64,000 nucleotides of DNA. Source: Chloroflexota bacterium. Its GTDB lineage: Bacteria; Chloroflexota; Dehalococcoidia; Lucifugimonadales; Lucifugimonadaceae. Numbering within the stretch: the first letter of the stretch is position 1; each line of letters begins with the position of its first letter. Shown here piece by piece: positions 37,749 through 46,746 of this stretch. Position numbers and translations under genes: made by a program. Where the stretch lies: positions 62,001 to 126,000 of the forward strand of contig JAQCHZ010000007.1 in NCBI GenBank assembly GCA_027618835.1, given 5' to 3'. Below the pieces are notes generated by a model. That model was not told the DNA's origin. It ran no database searches and saw only the letters and a program-made list of their open reading frames with translations.

Positions 37749-37778
37749 AAGTCGGCGGAGCCAAAACCCCGCCGACTC
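37749..37778 (-). terminator. Intrinsic terminator between hydroxyacid dehydrogenase 1 and the M81 gene
   Basis: An eight-base stem GTCGGCGG / CCGCCGAC (37751-37758 with 37769-37776), followed on the minus strand by TTTGTTT. It is placed just after the dehydrogenase stop at 37802. Confidence 0.75.
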
Positions 37779-37801
37779 AAAATTTCGTTTGTTCCCGAAG
37801 C

Positions 37802-38842
37802 CTAGTCGCCGTGACCGTTGATGTGCCCTGCCGTTCCTGGCATTCGCTTCTGCTCATCTAGCTTCGAAGTAACTTCAGGGTTCTGACCAGCGCTCGGCCA
37901 TTCGCCTCTAAGAACCGCTGCGACCTGCTGCGAGGCACGCTGGCGCGATAGCCATGCCGAACGAGTTGATTGGCCTGCTGAGTGTGGTGCGGTGATTACG
38001 TTCTCCATTTGGAGTAGAGGATTGTTCGGATCTACCGGCTCTTGTTCGAAGACATCTAGCCCGGCGCCACGTATCTTGCCCTGTTGTAGAGCTTCGATCA
38101 ATGCTGGCTCATCGTTTACCGAACCACGGCAAACGTTGATGTAGTAAGCAGATTCCTTCATCACATCAAACTGCTCTTTGCCGATCATGTGGAACGTTTC
38201 TGCATTCAATGGAACCACTACAACGACATAGTCAGATCGTTCGAATAGGTCGTTGAGTTCGAAGACCTGCTCCACACCATATTCGTTGATGATCCACGGC
38301 TGTACGTATGGATCGTAGACGAGAGTTTCCATGCGCCATCCCTGACCAAGCTTCCGTGCGACCTGTCGTCCGATATTTCCGAAGCCGACGATTCCGAGAG
38401 TCTGTTCATCGATTGGCTCAATAGGTGAAAACTCTGCGGCGTCCCATCGGCCTTCTCGCAATTGGAGAGTTGATTGCACCGTGTGACGGTTGAGGGCCAG
38501 CGTCATCGTTACGGCCTGGTTGGAAACCTCTTCGGCACACATGCCAGCACCGTTGGTCACGATGATGCCCATATCGGTCGCAGCGTCTACGTCTATGTGG
38601 TTGAATCCGTGCGAATAGACAGCCAAAACCTTGGCCGCGTCTGCCGCTCGAATCACTTGTTCAGTACCCCAGCCACCTTGCATCATGATTGCGTCTGCGC
38701 CTCGAACTGCTTCGATCGCTTCGCCCTCAGACTGCGGTGCTTCCTGAACGAATTCCACATCTAGACCGGCCATCTCGGCTCGCTCGTGATGCAGGGGGTC
38801 GTCAGTAACCGGCCCGAGCACAACAACTCTATACTTTGCCAT
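37802..38842 (-). CDS. D-2-hydroxyacid dehydrogenase 1
   Basis: 346 residues from ATG 38842, which has GGAG eight bases upstream; an in-frame start 39 bp earlier lacks one. NAD-binding motif GIVGFGNIGRQVARKL; catalytic Arg in NVCRGSVNDEPAL, Glu in VFEQEPVDP and His in APHSAG. It reduces 2-keto acids to D-2-hydroxy acids or the reverse. This and the next gene upstream are very alike in layout, so they probably arose by duplication. Confidence 0.92.
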   Translation of the reverse strand: MAKYRVVVLGPVTDDPLHHERAEMAGLDVEFVQEAPQSEGEAIEAVRGADAIMMQGGWGTEQVIRAADAAKVLAVYSHGFNHIDVDAATDMGIIVTNGAGMCAEEVSNQAVTMTLALNRHTVQSTLQLREGRWDAAEFSPIEPIDEQTLGIVGFGNIGRQVARKLGQGWRMETLVYDPYVQPWIINEYGVEQVFELNDLFERSDYVVVVVPLNAETFHMIGKEQFDVMKESAYYINVCRGSVNDEPALIEALQQGKIRGAGLDVFEQEPVDPNNPLLQMENVITAPHSAGQSTRSAWLSRQRASQQVAAVLRGEWPSAGQNPEVTSKLDEQKRMPGTAGHINGHGD

Positions 38843-38927
38843 TTTTATTACTCCAAAAAATGTTAAATCAGTGGGACCCAAACTTCGAGTTACAGACCCC
38901 CAAAGAAAAACGTTTGAAAAACGCTCA

Positions 38928-40001
38928 TTACTTGCCTTGCTCGGCGAGCATGACCTCCCAGTTAACTGCCCAGTTGCGTGGCTCTACAGTGCTTCGGACG
39001 TCTGGGTTGATTAGCGACATTGGCCAGTAGCCTAGTGCGATTCGCATCGCCTCTTCGCCGAGCTGTGTGTTCGCCCGACCCCACGCTACTTCACTGTAGG
39101 AGGCGTAGTGGTTCGTGACAGATACGTTGTCCATCTTGAGCAATTCGTTGTTCGGATCTACAGGTTCCTTCTCGAACACGTCGAGTCCAGCGCCAGCGAT
39201 CTTGCCCTGCTGGAGTGCCTCTATCAGCGCTTTCTCATCGACCACAGGTCCACGTGAGCAGTTGATCAGGTAAGCAGTTGGCTTCATTAGGTCAAAGAAC
39301 TCAGCACCAACCATGTGGTGAGTCTTTGGGGTTAGATAGGTGTGTGGCGAAACGTAGTCAGATCGCTTGGCGATTTCCTGAGGAGTGCCAACCATCTCCA
39401 CGCCGTATTCCTTGGCATCCCACGAGGAAACGAACGGATCGTAACCAATTACTTTCATGCCGAAAGCCTGAGCCTTTCGAGCTACCGTTCGACCGATGTC
39501 ACCAAGTCCGATGATGCCGAATGTCTGACCAGCGATGTGACCCATGGGAGCAAGGTGCTCTCGAGTCCAAGTGCCGTTCTTTACCAGCTTGTCGTGCAGT
39601 ACAAATTTTCGTGAGCAAACGAGGAAGTGCATCATCGTCTGGTTACTAACTTCTTCAGTTCCGAACGAAGCAGTGTTGGCGAGAACTACACCGTTTTCAA
39701 CGGCAGAACTCAAGTCCATGCCATCGTAGCCGTGTCCGAACGAAACTAATCCCTTGCATCGCCCGTTGTTACCCATGTGAACGAACAAGCTGGGGTCGAT
39801 GCCGTGACCCTGACTCATAGCGACATCGGCATCTTTCAACGCTTCGATCAACTCGCCATCACTGTCACCAGCGTAAACAACGAACTCAGCGCCCATTTCT
39901 TTGGCTGCCTTGCTCTGTTGCTCAATGTCCGACGAGTGAACGCCGGGTCGGCTCTTAGGCCCCAAATATAGAACTCGAATATCTTTTCCGTCTGGGCTCA
40001 T
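38928..40001 (-). CDS. D-2-hydroxyacid dehydrogenase 2
   Basis: 357 residues. Rossmann motif GIIGLGDIGRTVARKA, catalytic Arg in NCSRGPVVDEKAL, Glu in VFEKEPVDP, and His in the altered segment TNHYASYSEVAW, where most relatives have a PHxAG-type sequence. The His is kept, so the enzyme may be active on a different substrate. The N-terminus reads KDIRVLYLGPKSRPG. It lies between the first and third dehydrogenase genes. Confidence 0.9.
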   Translation of the reverse strand: MSPDGKDIRVLYLGPKSRPGVHSSDIEQQSKAAKEMGAEFVVYAGDSDGELIEALKDADVAMSQGHGIDPSLFVHMGNNGRCKGLVSFGHGYDGMDLSSAVENGVVLANTASFGTEEVSNQTMMHFLVCSRKFVLHDKLVKNGTWTREHLAPMGHIAGQTFGIIGLGDIGRTVARKAQAFGMKVIGYDPFVSSWDAKEYGVEMVGTPQEIAKRSDYVSPHTYLTPKTHHMVGAEFFDLMKPTAYLINCSRGPVVDEKALIEALQQGKIAGAGLDVFEKEPVDPNNELLKMDNVSVTNHYASYSEVAWGRANTQLGEEAMRIALGYWPMSLINPDVRSTVEPRNWAVNWEVMLAEQGK

Positions 40002-40049
40002 AGGTCTGTGTACGTTCTCGTTTTACTGGTTGGTTGAATTAGTTTTTCG

Positions 40050-41012
40050 TTATTCGGGTTTGACGATGCTTTGCGCAGTGGTGCCATCCCAAACTCGTTT
40101 CATATTGTCGAAGGCAAATCGTACTCTTCGCGGATAACTTTCGTAACTCTTACCCGCAATATGCGGAGCAACTACAACGTTATCCATCGTGAGCAGGGGA
40201 TTACCCGGATCTACGGGTTCTTGCTCGAACACGTCTAATCCGGCACCCCATATTTCGCCGTCTTCGAGCGCGTGCTGCAATGCTATCTCGTCCACAACCG
40301 GACCTCGGCAAGTATTTATCAGAACAGCAGTCTTCTTCATTAGCTTGAATTCACGCTCGCTAATCAAAGCACGAGTGCTGTTGTCGAGAGGGGTGTGAAG
40401 AGTGACGATATCGGATCGTTCTAGTAACTCATCGAGTTCGACCCTCGTCGCTCCGTAGCCCTCCGCCTTTTCGCTTCGAATCTTGTCAGTGTAGAGCGTT
40501 GTTGTCTCAAATCCTCGAAGCATTCCAGCGACGTTGCTTCCGATACGACCTGCACCAACGATTCCAACGGTTGCGCCGAATAGTTCGTGCGAATCACGTC
40601 CATCCACTTCAGGTCGCATCCAGTCTCCGGCGCTGGTGTCAGAATGGGACACAGGAAGGTGGCGAATCGTCGATAGAGCGAGTGTGATGGCAAACTCGGC
40701 AACTGGAATTGCGTTCGCACCACCATTGTTGGCGACTGGAATGCCCATCTCACCAGCGAGCCCAAGATTCACGCCATCGAAACCGGCAGAGCAAAGTTGA
40801 ACTAGCTTCGCTTTCTTCGCAAGCCGAAGTGTCTCATCAGAAACACCGTGGCCGAACACCAGAATGAAATCTGCGATTTCAGCTGCTTCCGCAATCTCCT
40901 CATCGGTCGATTCTGTTGTGCAAACGTTTAGATTCCAGTCACCTGGTTTCATTTCGTTCGCCATGTCTAACAAGGGGAGGGCGGGACCAGAAAATACGAG
41001 CACTTCAGGCAT
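40050..41012 (-). CDS. D-2-hydroxyacid dehydrogenase 3
   Basis: 320 residues. GIVGAGRIGSNVAGML nucleotide motif, catalytic Arg in NTCRGPVVDEIAL, Glu in VFEQEPVDPGNP, His in APHIAG. It is the first and shortest of three tandem paralogous genes on the minus strand and shares the VDxxNPLL pattern after the Glu. The group begins 169 bp from a divergent M42-type peptidase. Confidence 0.92.
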   Translation of the reverse strand: MPEVLVFSGPALPLLDMANEMKPGDWNLNVCTTESTDEEIAEAAEIADFILVFGHGVSDETLRLAKKAKLVQLCSAGFDGVNLGLAGEMGIPVANNGGANAIPVAEFAITLALSTIRHLPVSHSDTSAGDWMRPEVDGRDSHELFGATVGIVGAGRIGSNVAGMLRGFETTTLYTDKIRSEKAEGYGATRVELDELLERSDIVTLHTPLDNSTRALISEREFKLMKKTAVLINTCRGPVVDEIALQHALEDGEIWGAGLDVFEQEPVDPGNPLLTMDNVVVAPHIAGKSYESYPRRVRFAFDNMKRVWDGTTAQSIVKPE

Positions 41013-41180
41013 ATTGATTCGATCTCAATTCAGGATATTCAAAAGGTCGGTCGTTGCGAACTCGGGCATTGTAAAACGTGGGCGACGATTAGTGTGACGC
41101 TTACCGACATTTCAACGCGTATGCTTTTCGCAGCAAAGTACTGATTCAACAAAACTTCATCGTTCTCTGGTTTATCGTTC

Positions 41181-42365
41181 ATGACCAACGGCTCTGACTC
41201 TGGCACTAACTCCGACTTCGGGCAGATCGAATCTGCCGCTATCGAAATTCTCTCTGACCTCGGCGAGTTCACCGCCACTTCCTATTGGGAAGACGGACCT
41301 GCCGAATATTTGGCGGAACATGCCAGAAAAGGCGGTTTAGAGGTGTCGATCGATGAGTGGGGCAACGTTCTCGCTACAAAACTCGGGAACGATCCAGCCA
41401 CACCCGGAATAGCGTTTGTCGCTCACACCGATCATCCTGGCTACGAAGTTGTTGCTCAAGAAGGCTCAAAGCTAACGCTGAAAACACTTGGCGGAGTCGG
41501 GATCGCTGCGGGTCGTGAAGGAACCCGAGTTTTGGTTATCGGGGAGAACGGTGAGCGAATCGAAGCCACGGTGACCGGAGCTGAACCGGCAGAAGGTGAT
41601 TTTCCTAAATCTCGAGAAGTTGCCGGCTGGCTAGGTACCGACACCGTATATGCGGAACTGGCGGATGCAGAAATAAACCTCGGCGATCTCCCACGTCCAG
41701 TCATTCCTGACCTACCTGATTTCTCGATAGAGGATGGCCTAATCAAAATGCGCGCTGCCGACGATCTGGCTGGCTGCGCGGCAATCCTCGCCGCACTAGA
41801 ATCGATCGTAAATACATCAACTGATGGCAACGTTTACGGCCTGTTCACTCGTGCCGAAGAAACCGGATTAATTGGCGCCCGTCTAGCTGCTGAAAACGAA
41901 TTGCTCCCCAAAAACACGATCATTGTTTCTGTCGAGACAAGCTCTGTGCTTCCCGGTGCAGAAATCGGCGAAGGTGTCGTGATACGCACTGGCGATCGAG
42001 CAGCGACGTTCGACTATGAAGCCGAGGCGTATCTGGGACAGGCTGTTCACAAAATCAAATCTGCAAATCCCGATTTCAAGATTCAACGCCAACTCATGAA
42101 CGCTGGCGGCTGCGAGGCTTCAGCTTTCAAAGCGTTTGGCTACAAGGTCACGGGCACGGCGTTCCCACTTGGCGCATGGCACAACCGGGGCGAAACCGGA
42201 GTTGAGCCAGAATTCATTTCGAAGGACGATTTTGTTGGTGGTGCGATCCTAATCGCAGAAGCAGCGAAACTGGCTGGAACTTCGCCAAAGGGAGTGCTGG
42301 CCAGGCTGGCAGATTCACCGTCAGAAGAAAGCGATAGACTAAAGTCGGCTCGTCTAAATCGCTAA
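41181..42365 (+). CDS. M42/M20-type metallopeptidase
   Basis: 394 residues. Zinc ligands fit the M42 (aminopeptidase) layout: AHTDHPGYEVV (His and Asp), AADDLAGCAAIL (bridging Asp), and RAEETGLIGA (catalytic Glu pair), then GAWHNRGE near the end. A PDZ-like lid domain lies in residues about 100-170. It is cytoplasmic, presumably an aminopeptidase or deacylase. It heads a rightward run ending with the amidase gene. Confidence 0.85.
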   Translation: MTNGSDSGTNSDFGQIESAAIEILSDLGEFTATSYWEDGPAEYLAEHARKGGLEVSIDEWGNVLATKLGNDPATPGIAFVAHTDHPGYEVVAQEGSKLTLKTLGGVGIAAGREGTRVLVIGENGERIEATVTGAEPAEGDFPKSREVAGWLGTDTVYAELADAEINLGDLPRPVIPDLPDFSIEDGLIKMRAADDLAGCAAILAALESIVNTSTDGNVYGLFTRAEETGLIGARLAAENELLPKNTIIVSVETSSVLPGAEIGEGVVIRTGDRAATFDYEAEAYLGQAVHKIKSANPDFKIQRQLMNAGGCEASAFKAFGYKVTGTAFPLGAWHNRGETGVEPEFISKDDFVGGAILIAEAAKLAGTSPKGVLARLADSPSEESDRLKSARLNR

Positions 42366-42462
42366 AACCCCATAACGAAGTGCGTCTACAGGCGTATTCT
42401 GAATCCAAAATTAAATCCAACTTGGTTGGATCATTTACACAAACGGAGTTATCGAGAACTAT

Positions 42463-44094
42463 ATGGAAGTAGATGGCAGTTACCTACTGGCCCGCACGCT
42501 GAAGGAAGAAGGGGTTGAACACCTCTTCTATCTGATGGGCGGACCCAACTACGAGATCATCAATAATTCCGAAGATATGGGAATTAAGACGATCGACTTC
42601 CGTCACGAGCAAGCCGCTTCGATGGCCGCCCACGCATACGCCCGTGTCACCGGCAAGCCAGGCGTCACTACTGCTGCATCCGGACCCGGCACGTTGAACC
42701 TGCTGACGGGTCAGTACACGGCATGGGTAGACGGCGCTCCGATGATTACTCTCGGCGGGGCTGGACCTATCGAAGATTTTGGTCGTGGTGGCTTTCAAGA
42801 AGTCGACCAGGTTGGCATCTTCGAGCCGATATCAAAAGCTGTGATGCGACCAACCGATCCCGCACGCTACCCCGAGCACATATCGACCGCTTTCCGTATA
42901 GCGACCACCGGCCGACCGGGCCCTGTTTACATCGACTGCAACGAAGATGTTCTCTACCGCAAGGTCGAAGAATCGGACGCTGTTGTGCCGTCCCGCGCAT
43001 CGGGACGAGCTCGACCCGCAGGTGATCCCGATCTGATCAAGCAAGCCGTGAAAATGCTTTCCGAAGCAAGCAGCCCGATGGTGTTCGCTGGCGGAGGAGT
43101 CTGGTGGTCGCAGGCCTACGACGAACTTCGACTACTTGTCGAACGAATGGGCATTCCGTTTTACACGTCACCTATGTCACGAGGCTTACTCCCCGACGAC
43201 CACGAAATGTCGTTCCCGGCGGCGCGTTCAGGTGCGTTCAGAGGGGCAGATGTAGTTCTGGTTGTTGGAACACGAATGAACTGGATGATGACTTTTGGGC
43301 AGCGCATTGCGGCCGAGTCTAAGATCATCCAAATCGATATTCACGGTTCTGAACTAGGACACAACCGCTCGGTCGATGTTGGAATCGAAGGCGACGCAAA
43401 GGCTGTTCTTCAGCAACTTGTAGACGAAGCGGACCGTATCGGATTTGAATCTAAGGCAAAATCCAAGTGGATCGATAAACTTCGTGAAGCTGATCTATCT
43501 CGCAGAGAGCGTGTTGCGCCTCTCGAAAACTCCGATCAACAGCCGATTCACCCATTACGACTCTGCAAAGAGCTTCGTGAAGTGATGGATCGAGACTCCA
43601 TTCTGGCAGTCGATGGCAACGAAATTCTTCACTTTGGTCGGCAGTCGATGCCGACTTACGTACCGGGTCACCGCCTAAATTCGGGGCCTTCAGGCTGCAT
43701 GGGTGTGGGCCTTCCTTACGCACTCGGTGCCAAGATCGCTAAGCCAGACAAGCAGGTCGTGGCCCTTCACGGAGATGGATCGCTTGGAATGAATATTCAA
43801 GATTTCGACACTGCCGTTCGACACAACCTGCCGATCGTCATCGTCGTTTCGAACAACGAAGGTTGGACAGCTCGAGTCGAAGGTATTCGCAAGCCTGGTC
43901 GTGAGCTTGGATTCACTCGATTCGACAAAGTCGCCGAGGCACTTGGTGGGCATGGCGAGCTAGTTGAGGATCCTAAAGATCTCAAGCCAGCGTTCGAACG
44001 TGCTTTCGCTTCGGGTGTTCCGGCTATCGTAAATGTACGAACCGACCCTACAGCTAGAGCTCTTTCGCGATTCGTCGGATCGAAAATGGAGTAA
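42463..44094 (+). CDS. Thiamine-diphosphate enzyme (acetolactate synthase-like)
   Basis: 543 residues with three domains: PYR (MEVDGSYLLARTLKEEGV, catalytic Glu in RHEQAAS), a central FAD/ADP-type domain (ASSPMVFAGGGVWW), and PP with the TPP motif HGDGSLGMNIQDFD...VVSNN. It belongs to the acetolactate synthase/benzoylformate decarboxylase family; which reaction it performs cannot be told. It is upstream of a GYD gene and an amidase gene on the same strand with gaps of 84 and 6 bp. Confidence 0.9.
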   Translation: MEVDGSYLLARTLKEEGVEHLFYLMGGPNYEIINNSEDMGIKTIDFRHEQAASMAAHAYARVTGKPGVTTAASGPGTLNLLTGQYTAWVDGAPMITLGGAGPIEDFGRGGFQEVDQVGIFEPISKAVMRPTDPARYPEHISTAFRIATTGRPGPVYIDCNEDVLYRKVEESDAVVPSRASGRARPAGDPDLIKQAVKMLSEASSPMVFAGGGVWWSQAYDELRLLVERMGIPFYTSPMSRGLLPDDHEMSFPAARSGAFRGADVVLVVGTRMNWMMTFGQRIAAESKIIQIDIHGSELGHNRSVDVGIEGDAKAVLQQLVDEADRIGFESKAKSKWIDKLREADLSRRERVAPLENSDQQPIHPLRLCKELREVMDRDSILAVDGNEILHFGRQSMPTYVPGHRLNSGPSGCMGVGLPYALGAKIAKPDKQVVALHGDGSLGMNIQDFDTAVRHNLPIVIVVSNNEGWTARVEGIRKPGRELGFTRFDKVAEALGGHGELVEDPKDLKPAFERAFASGVPAIVNVRTDPTARALSRFVGSKME

Positions 44095-44178
44095 TCGTCG
44101 TGTTCCAGCCGCTGTGAAAAGCGTAATCGCAACGACCAGATTCGCCATCCAGAACCAGCAACTAACGGGGAGTCAAAT

Positions 44179-44469
44179 TTGCCGTACTACCTAATGCTTT
44201 CAAAACTGACCGAGCGTGGACGTGATCGGATCAAGCATGATCCCGACCGAATCACTCAGGTAAATCTGGAAATTGAAGAGCAAGGCTGCAGCGTTGTGTC
44301 GCAATACGCCCTGTTAGGTCGATACGACTTCGCAACCCTAATCGAAGCTCCCGACAATGCCCATATGAGTCGACTCGCAGTCGACCTAGGCGCACGAGGA
44401 ACCATCGAAACCGAAACGCTGCCTGCAGAGCCAACTGAACTCTTTATCGCTGCCATGAAGGGCGAATAG
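44179..44469 (+). CDS. GYD-domain small protein
   Basis: 96 residues starting with TTG 44179 behind GGGGAG. The fold matches the GYD family: YYLMLSKLTERGRDRI, the LLGRYDFATLIEAPD core (GRYD in place of the usual GxYD) and an AVDLGARGTIETETLPA end. Function is unknown; members are ferredoxin-like dimers. It is squeezed between the TPP enzyme and the amidase with only 6 bp to the latter, so it is co-translated with them. Confidence 0.8.
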   Translation: MPYYLMLSKLTERGRDRIKHDPDRITQVNLEIEEQGCSVVSQYALLGRYDFATLIEAPDNAHMSRLAVDLGARGTIETETLPAEPTELFIAAMKGE

Positions 44470-44475
44470 AACATC

Positions 44476-45921
44476 ATGACCTCAGATCGAGAACTCGGAT
44501 TCACGCCAACTTACAAGCTGCGAGAGATGATCGGCTCGAAAGAGATTTCGCCGGTAGAACTCACTGAATCTCATTTGAGACGAGCCGACGAACTCGATCC
44601 TAAACTCGGAATTTTCATCACTCGGATTTCCGACATGGCAATGGACGCCGCTCAGGAATCTGAAGCCGCGGTGATGCGTGGTGACGAGCTTGGTCCACTT
44701 CATGGCATCCCCGTTCCTTACAAGGACACCGAGCCTATGAAGGGCGTCATCTGGACCCACGGTTCGCTCACTTATAAGGACAATATCGCCGAGTTCGATT
44801 CGATTCCGCTGTCTCGAGTTAAAGCGGCAGGCGGAATCATTACAGGCAAGACGAATACTCCCGAAAACGGTTTCGCAGGGACAACAGAAAATCGATTAGG
44901 CCCTCCGGCTAGAAATCCGTGGAACCCCGACAAAACTCCCGGCGGGTCTTCAGGGGGAGCATCGGCAGCCGTGGCTTCCGGTCTCACGAGCTTTGCGCCC
45001 GGCGGCGATGGCGGAGGGTCGATAAGAATTCCAGCTGCCTTTGCGGGTGTTTACGGAATAAAAGCTACGCAGGGCAGGGTGGCACGCGCGGCGAGTCCGA
45101 CCCGCAACGCTGGTCACAACATAATGAACAACGCCACGTCGGGGCCGCTCACTCGCACAGTGCGAGACGCCGCTGAAGCACTGACAATATTCTCAGGCTA
45201 CGATCCTCGCGGCGAGTACGACATGATCACCGACGGCGTTCCCGACTATGTTGGTGCCCTAACCAAAGGCGTCAAAGGAATGAAGATCGGCTGGACACCC
45301 GACATGGGCGGTAATCCAGTCGACCCTGAAGTAGTGAAGGTCGCCGAAAGCGCGGCGAAAACGTTCGAAGATGCGGGCGCTATCGTCGAAACAGTCGACT
45401 TCAATCCAGCTGATTATGAAGACGTATTTTGGACATTCTTCGACTACTTCACGATCAAGGGTCTCGACGCCGCGCGGGAAGATTTCGACAATCACCGTGA
45501 AGACATGACCGACTACTTCGGTGAGTACATGGATCGTGCCGACACGCTTTCGGCCGAGCGCATGTGGAACATCTTTAGCAACATCGGTGCCTACCGAAAG
45601 TACGTCAACGGCTACTTCGGTAAGTACGATCTGCTACTTTCGCCATCATTGGCTGTCCCTGCCTTTGATATTGGCAACGAGCCTGACGTTATTGGCGGCA
45701 AGCAAGTTCCGCACCGGCTGTGGGGTTTCACGCCGTTTACCTATCTGTTCAACCTCACTGGAAATCCTGGTGCTTCGGCTCCCGCTGGCTTCTCGTCAGA
45801 AGGCCTGCCAATCGGACTTCAAATCGTCGGCGACATGAAGGACGAAGTGAGCGTTCTCGCCGCCTCAGCTGCCTTAGAGGAAGCTCGACCGTGGGCCGAC
45901 AAGCGACCTCCGATTAGTTAG
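44476..45921 (+). CDS. Amidase (amidase signature family)
   Basis: 481 residues of the AS family with the Ser-Ser-Lys triad: K83 in VPYKDTEP, Ser of GGSSGGASAAVASG near residue 158, and nucleophile Ser in GGDGGGSIRIPAAFAG near residue 182. It hydrolyses an amide to acid and ammonia. The C-terminal FNLTGNPGASAPAGFSSEGLPIGLQIVG is usual for the family. It follows the GYD gene by 6 bp. The operon order M42 peptidase, TPP enzyme, GYD, amidase suggests a route that degrades an amide or oxo-acid compound. Confidence 0.92.
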   Translation: MTSDRELGFTPTYKLREMIGSKEISPVELTESHLRRADELDPKLGIFITRISDMAMDAAQESEAAVMRGDELGPLHGIPVPYKDTEPMKGVIWTHGSLTYKDNIAEFDSIPLSRVKAAGGIITGKTNTPENGFAGTTENRLGPPARNPWNPDKTPGGSSGGASAAVASGLTSFAPGGDGGGSIRIPAAFAGVYGIKATQGRVARAASPTRNAGHNIMNNATSGPLTRTVRDAAEALTIFSGYDPRGEYDMITDGVPDYVGALTKGVKGMKIGWTPDMGGNPVDPEVVKVAESAAKTFEDAGAIVETVDFNPADYEDVFWTFFDYFTIKGLDAAREDFDNHREDMTDYFGEYMDRADTLSAERMWNIFSNIGAYRKYVNGYFGKYDLLLSPSLAVPAFDIGNEPDVIGGKQVPHRLWGFTPFTYLFNLTGNPGASAPAGFSSEGLPIGLQIVGDMKDEVSVLAASAALEEARPWADKRPPIS

Positions 45922-45923
45922 GT

Positions 45924-46724
45924 CTAGGCTGCTGGATTTTCCCGAGTGCGAACAATATCGATGTCTCCGCTCATAGTGCGAACTTGAATCGTTAGATCCG
46001 CTGATTCCGATTGGTCTCTCGAAGAATCGAGATCACTTGAGACGTTTCCAGACTTCGAATCTAGATCCAACCAAACGCCCGTGTTTGGATCAGCTCCAAC
46101 GCTAACCATTCCGGAACCGGCATTGGCGGATATCACGCCACGGTGAGCAATCCCGATCTTTAAATTCCCGGATGAAGACTTCGATCGAGCGTCTGTGTGA
46201 ACCTCTGCGATTTCAATGTCCCCGCTGGCAGTTCTGAGTCTCGCCGACCCTTTTACGACACCGACGTAAAAGTCACCGGATGCTGACGTAAGGCGCAGGT
46301 CACTGCCGACATCGTTGATCCGAGTATTTGCACTGGCTGTCTGAATTCTGACGTTTCCAATGGCATCGCCGATCTCCAAATCGCCCGAAGTAGAGTTCAC
46401 AGTCGCGTTCCCGTACCGCCCGGTGCATTTGACCGTAGCGGATGCAACGCTAACGCGTATGTCACTATCGATCGGCGTCTGTACTTCAATCTTGAGTTGA
46501 ACGCTACTTCTCAAATAGCTGTTGCCCTTTGGTGGCTCGATCGTTAGTTCGTCTCCGTTGAGAATCACAGAAGTAGCTTCCGCTGCTTCCCGATCCTGCC
46601 GACTGCTTCCGAGCGGGGTGACAGAAACGTTGACGTTGTCACGTTCTTCAGCGACTACATCGACGGATCCACTCGGAAGGGATATTTTGATCGAAAGTGG
46701 TTTGGTACAAGCAAATTCAGGCAT
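45924..46724 (-). CDS. DUF4097-like beta-repeat protein
   Basis: 266 residues composed of short repeated beta strands with the motif TSGDLEIGD, SASGDFYVG, TASGDIEIAE and SSSGNLKIG, the right-handed beta-solenoid pattern of DUF4097 proteins. It has no signal peptide. It ends convergent with the amidase (2 bp from its stop) and lies 22 bp downstream of the 476-residue gene on the minus strand, so those two form an operon. Confidence 0.85.
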   Translation of the reverse strand: MPEFACTKPLSIKISLPSGSVDVVAEERDNVNVSVTPLGSSRQDREAAEATSVILNGDELTIEPPKGNSYLRSSVQLKIEVQTPIDSDIRVSVASATVKCTGRYGNATVNSTSGDLEIGDAIGNVRIQTASANTRINDVGSDLRLTSASGDFYVGVVKGSARLRTASGDIEIAEVHTDARSKSSSGNLKIGIAHRGVISANAGSGMVSVGADPNTGVWLDLDSKSGNVSSDLDSSRDQSESADLTIQVRTMSGDIDIVRTRENPAA

Positions 46725-46746
46725 TAAATATTTTCTTTCAATCGAT

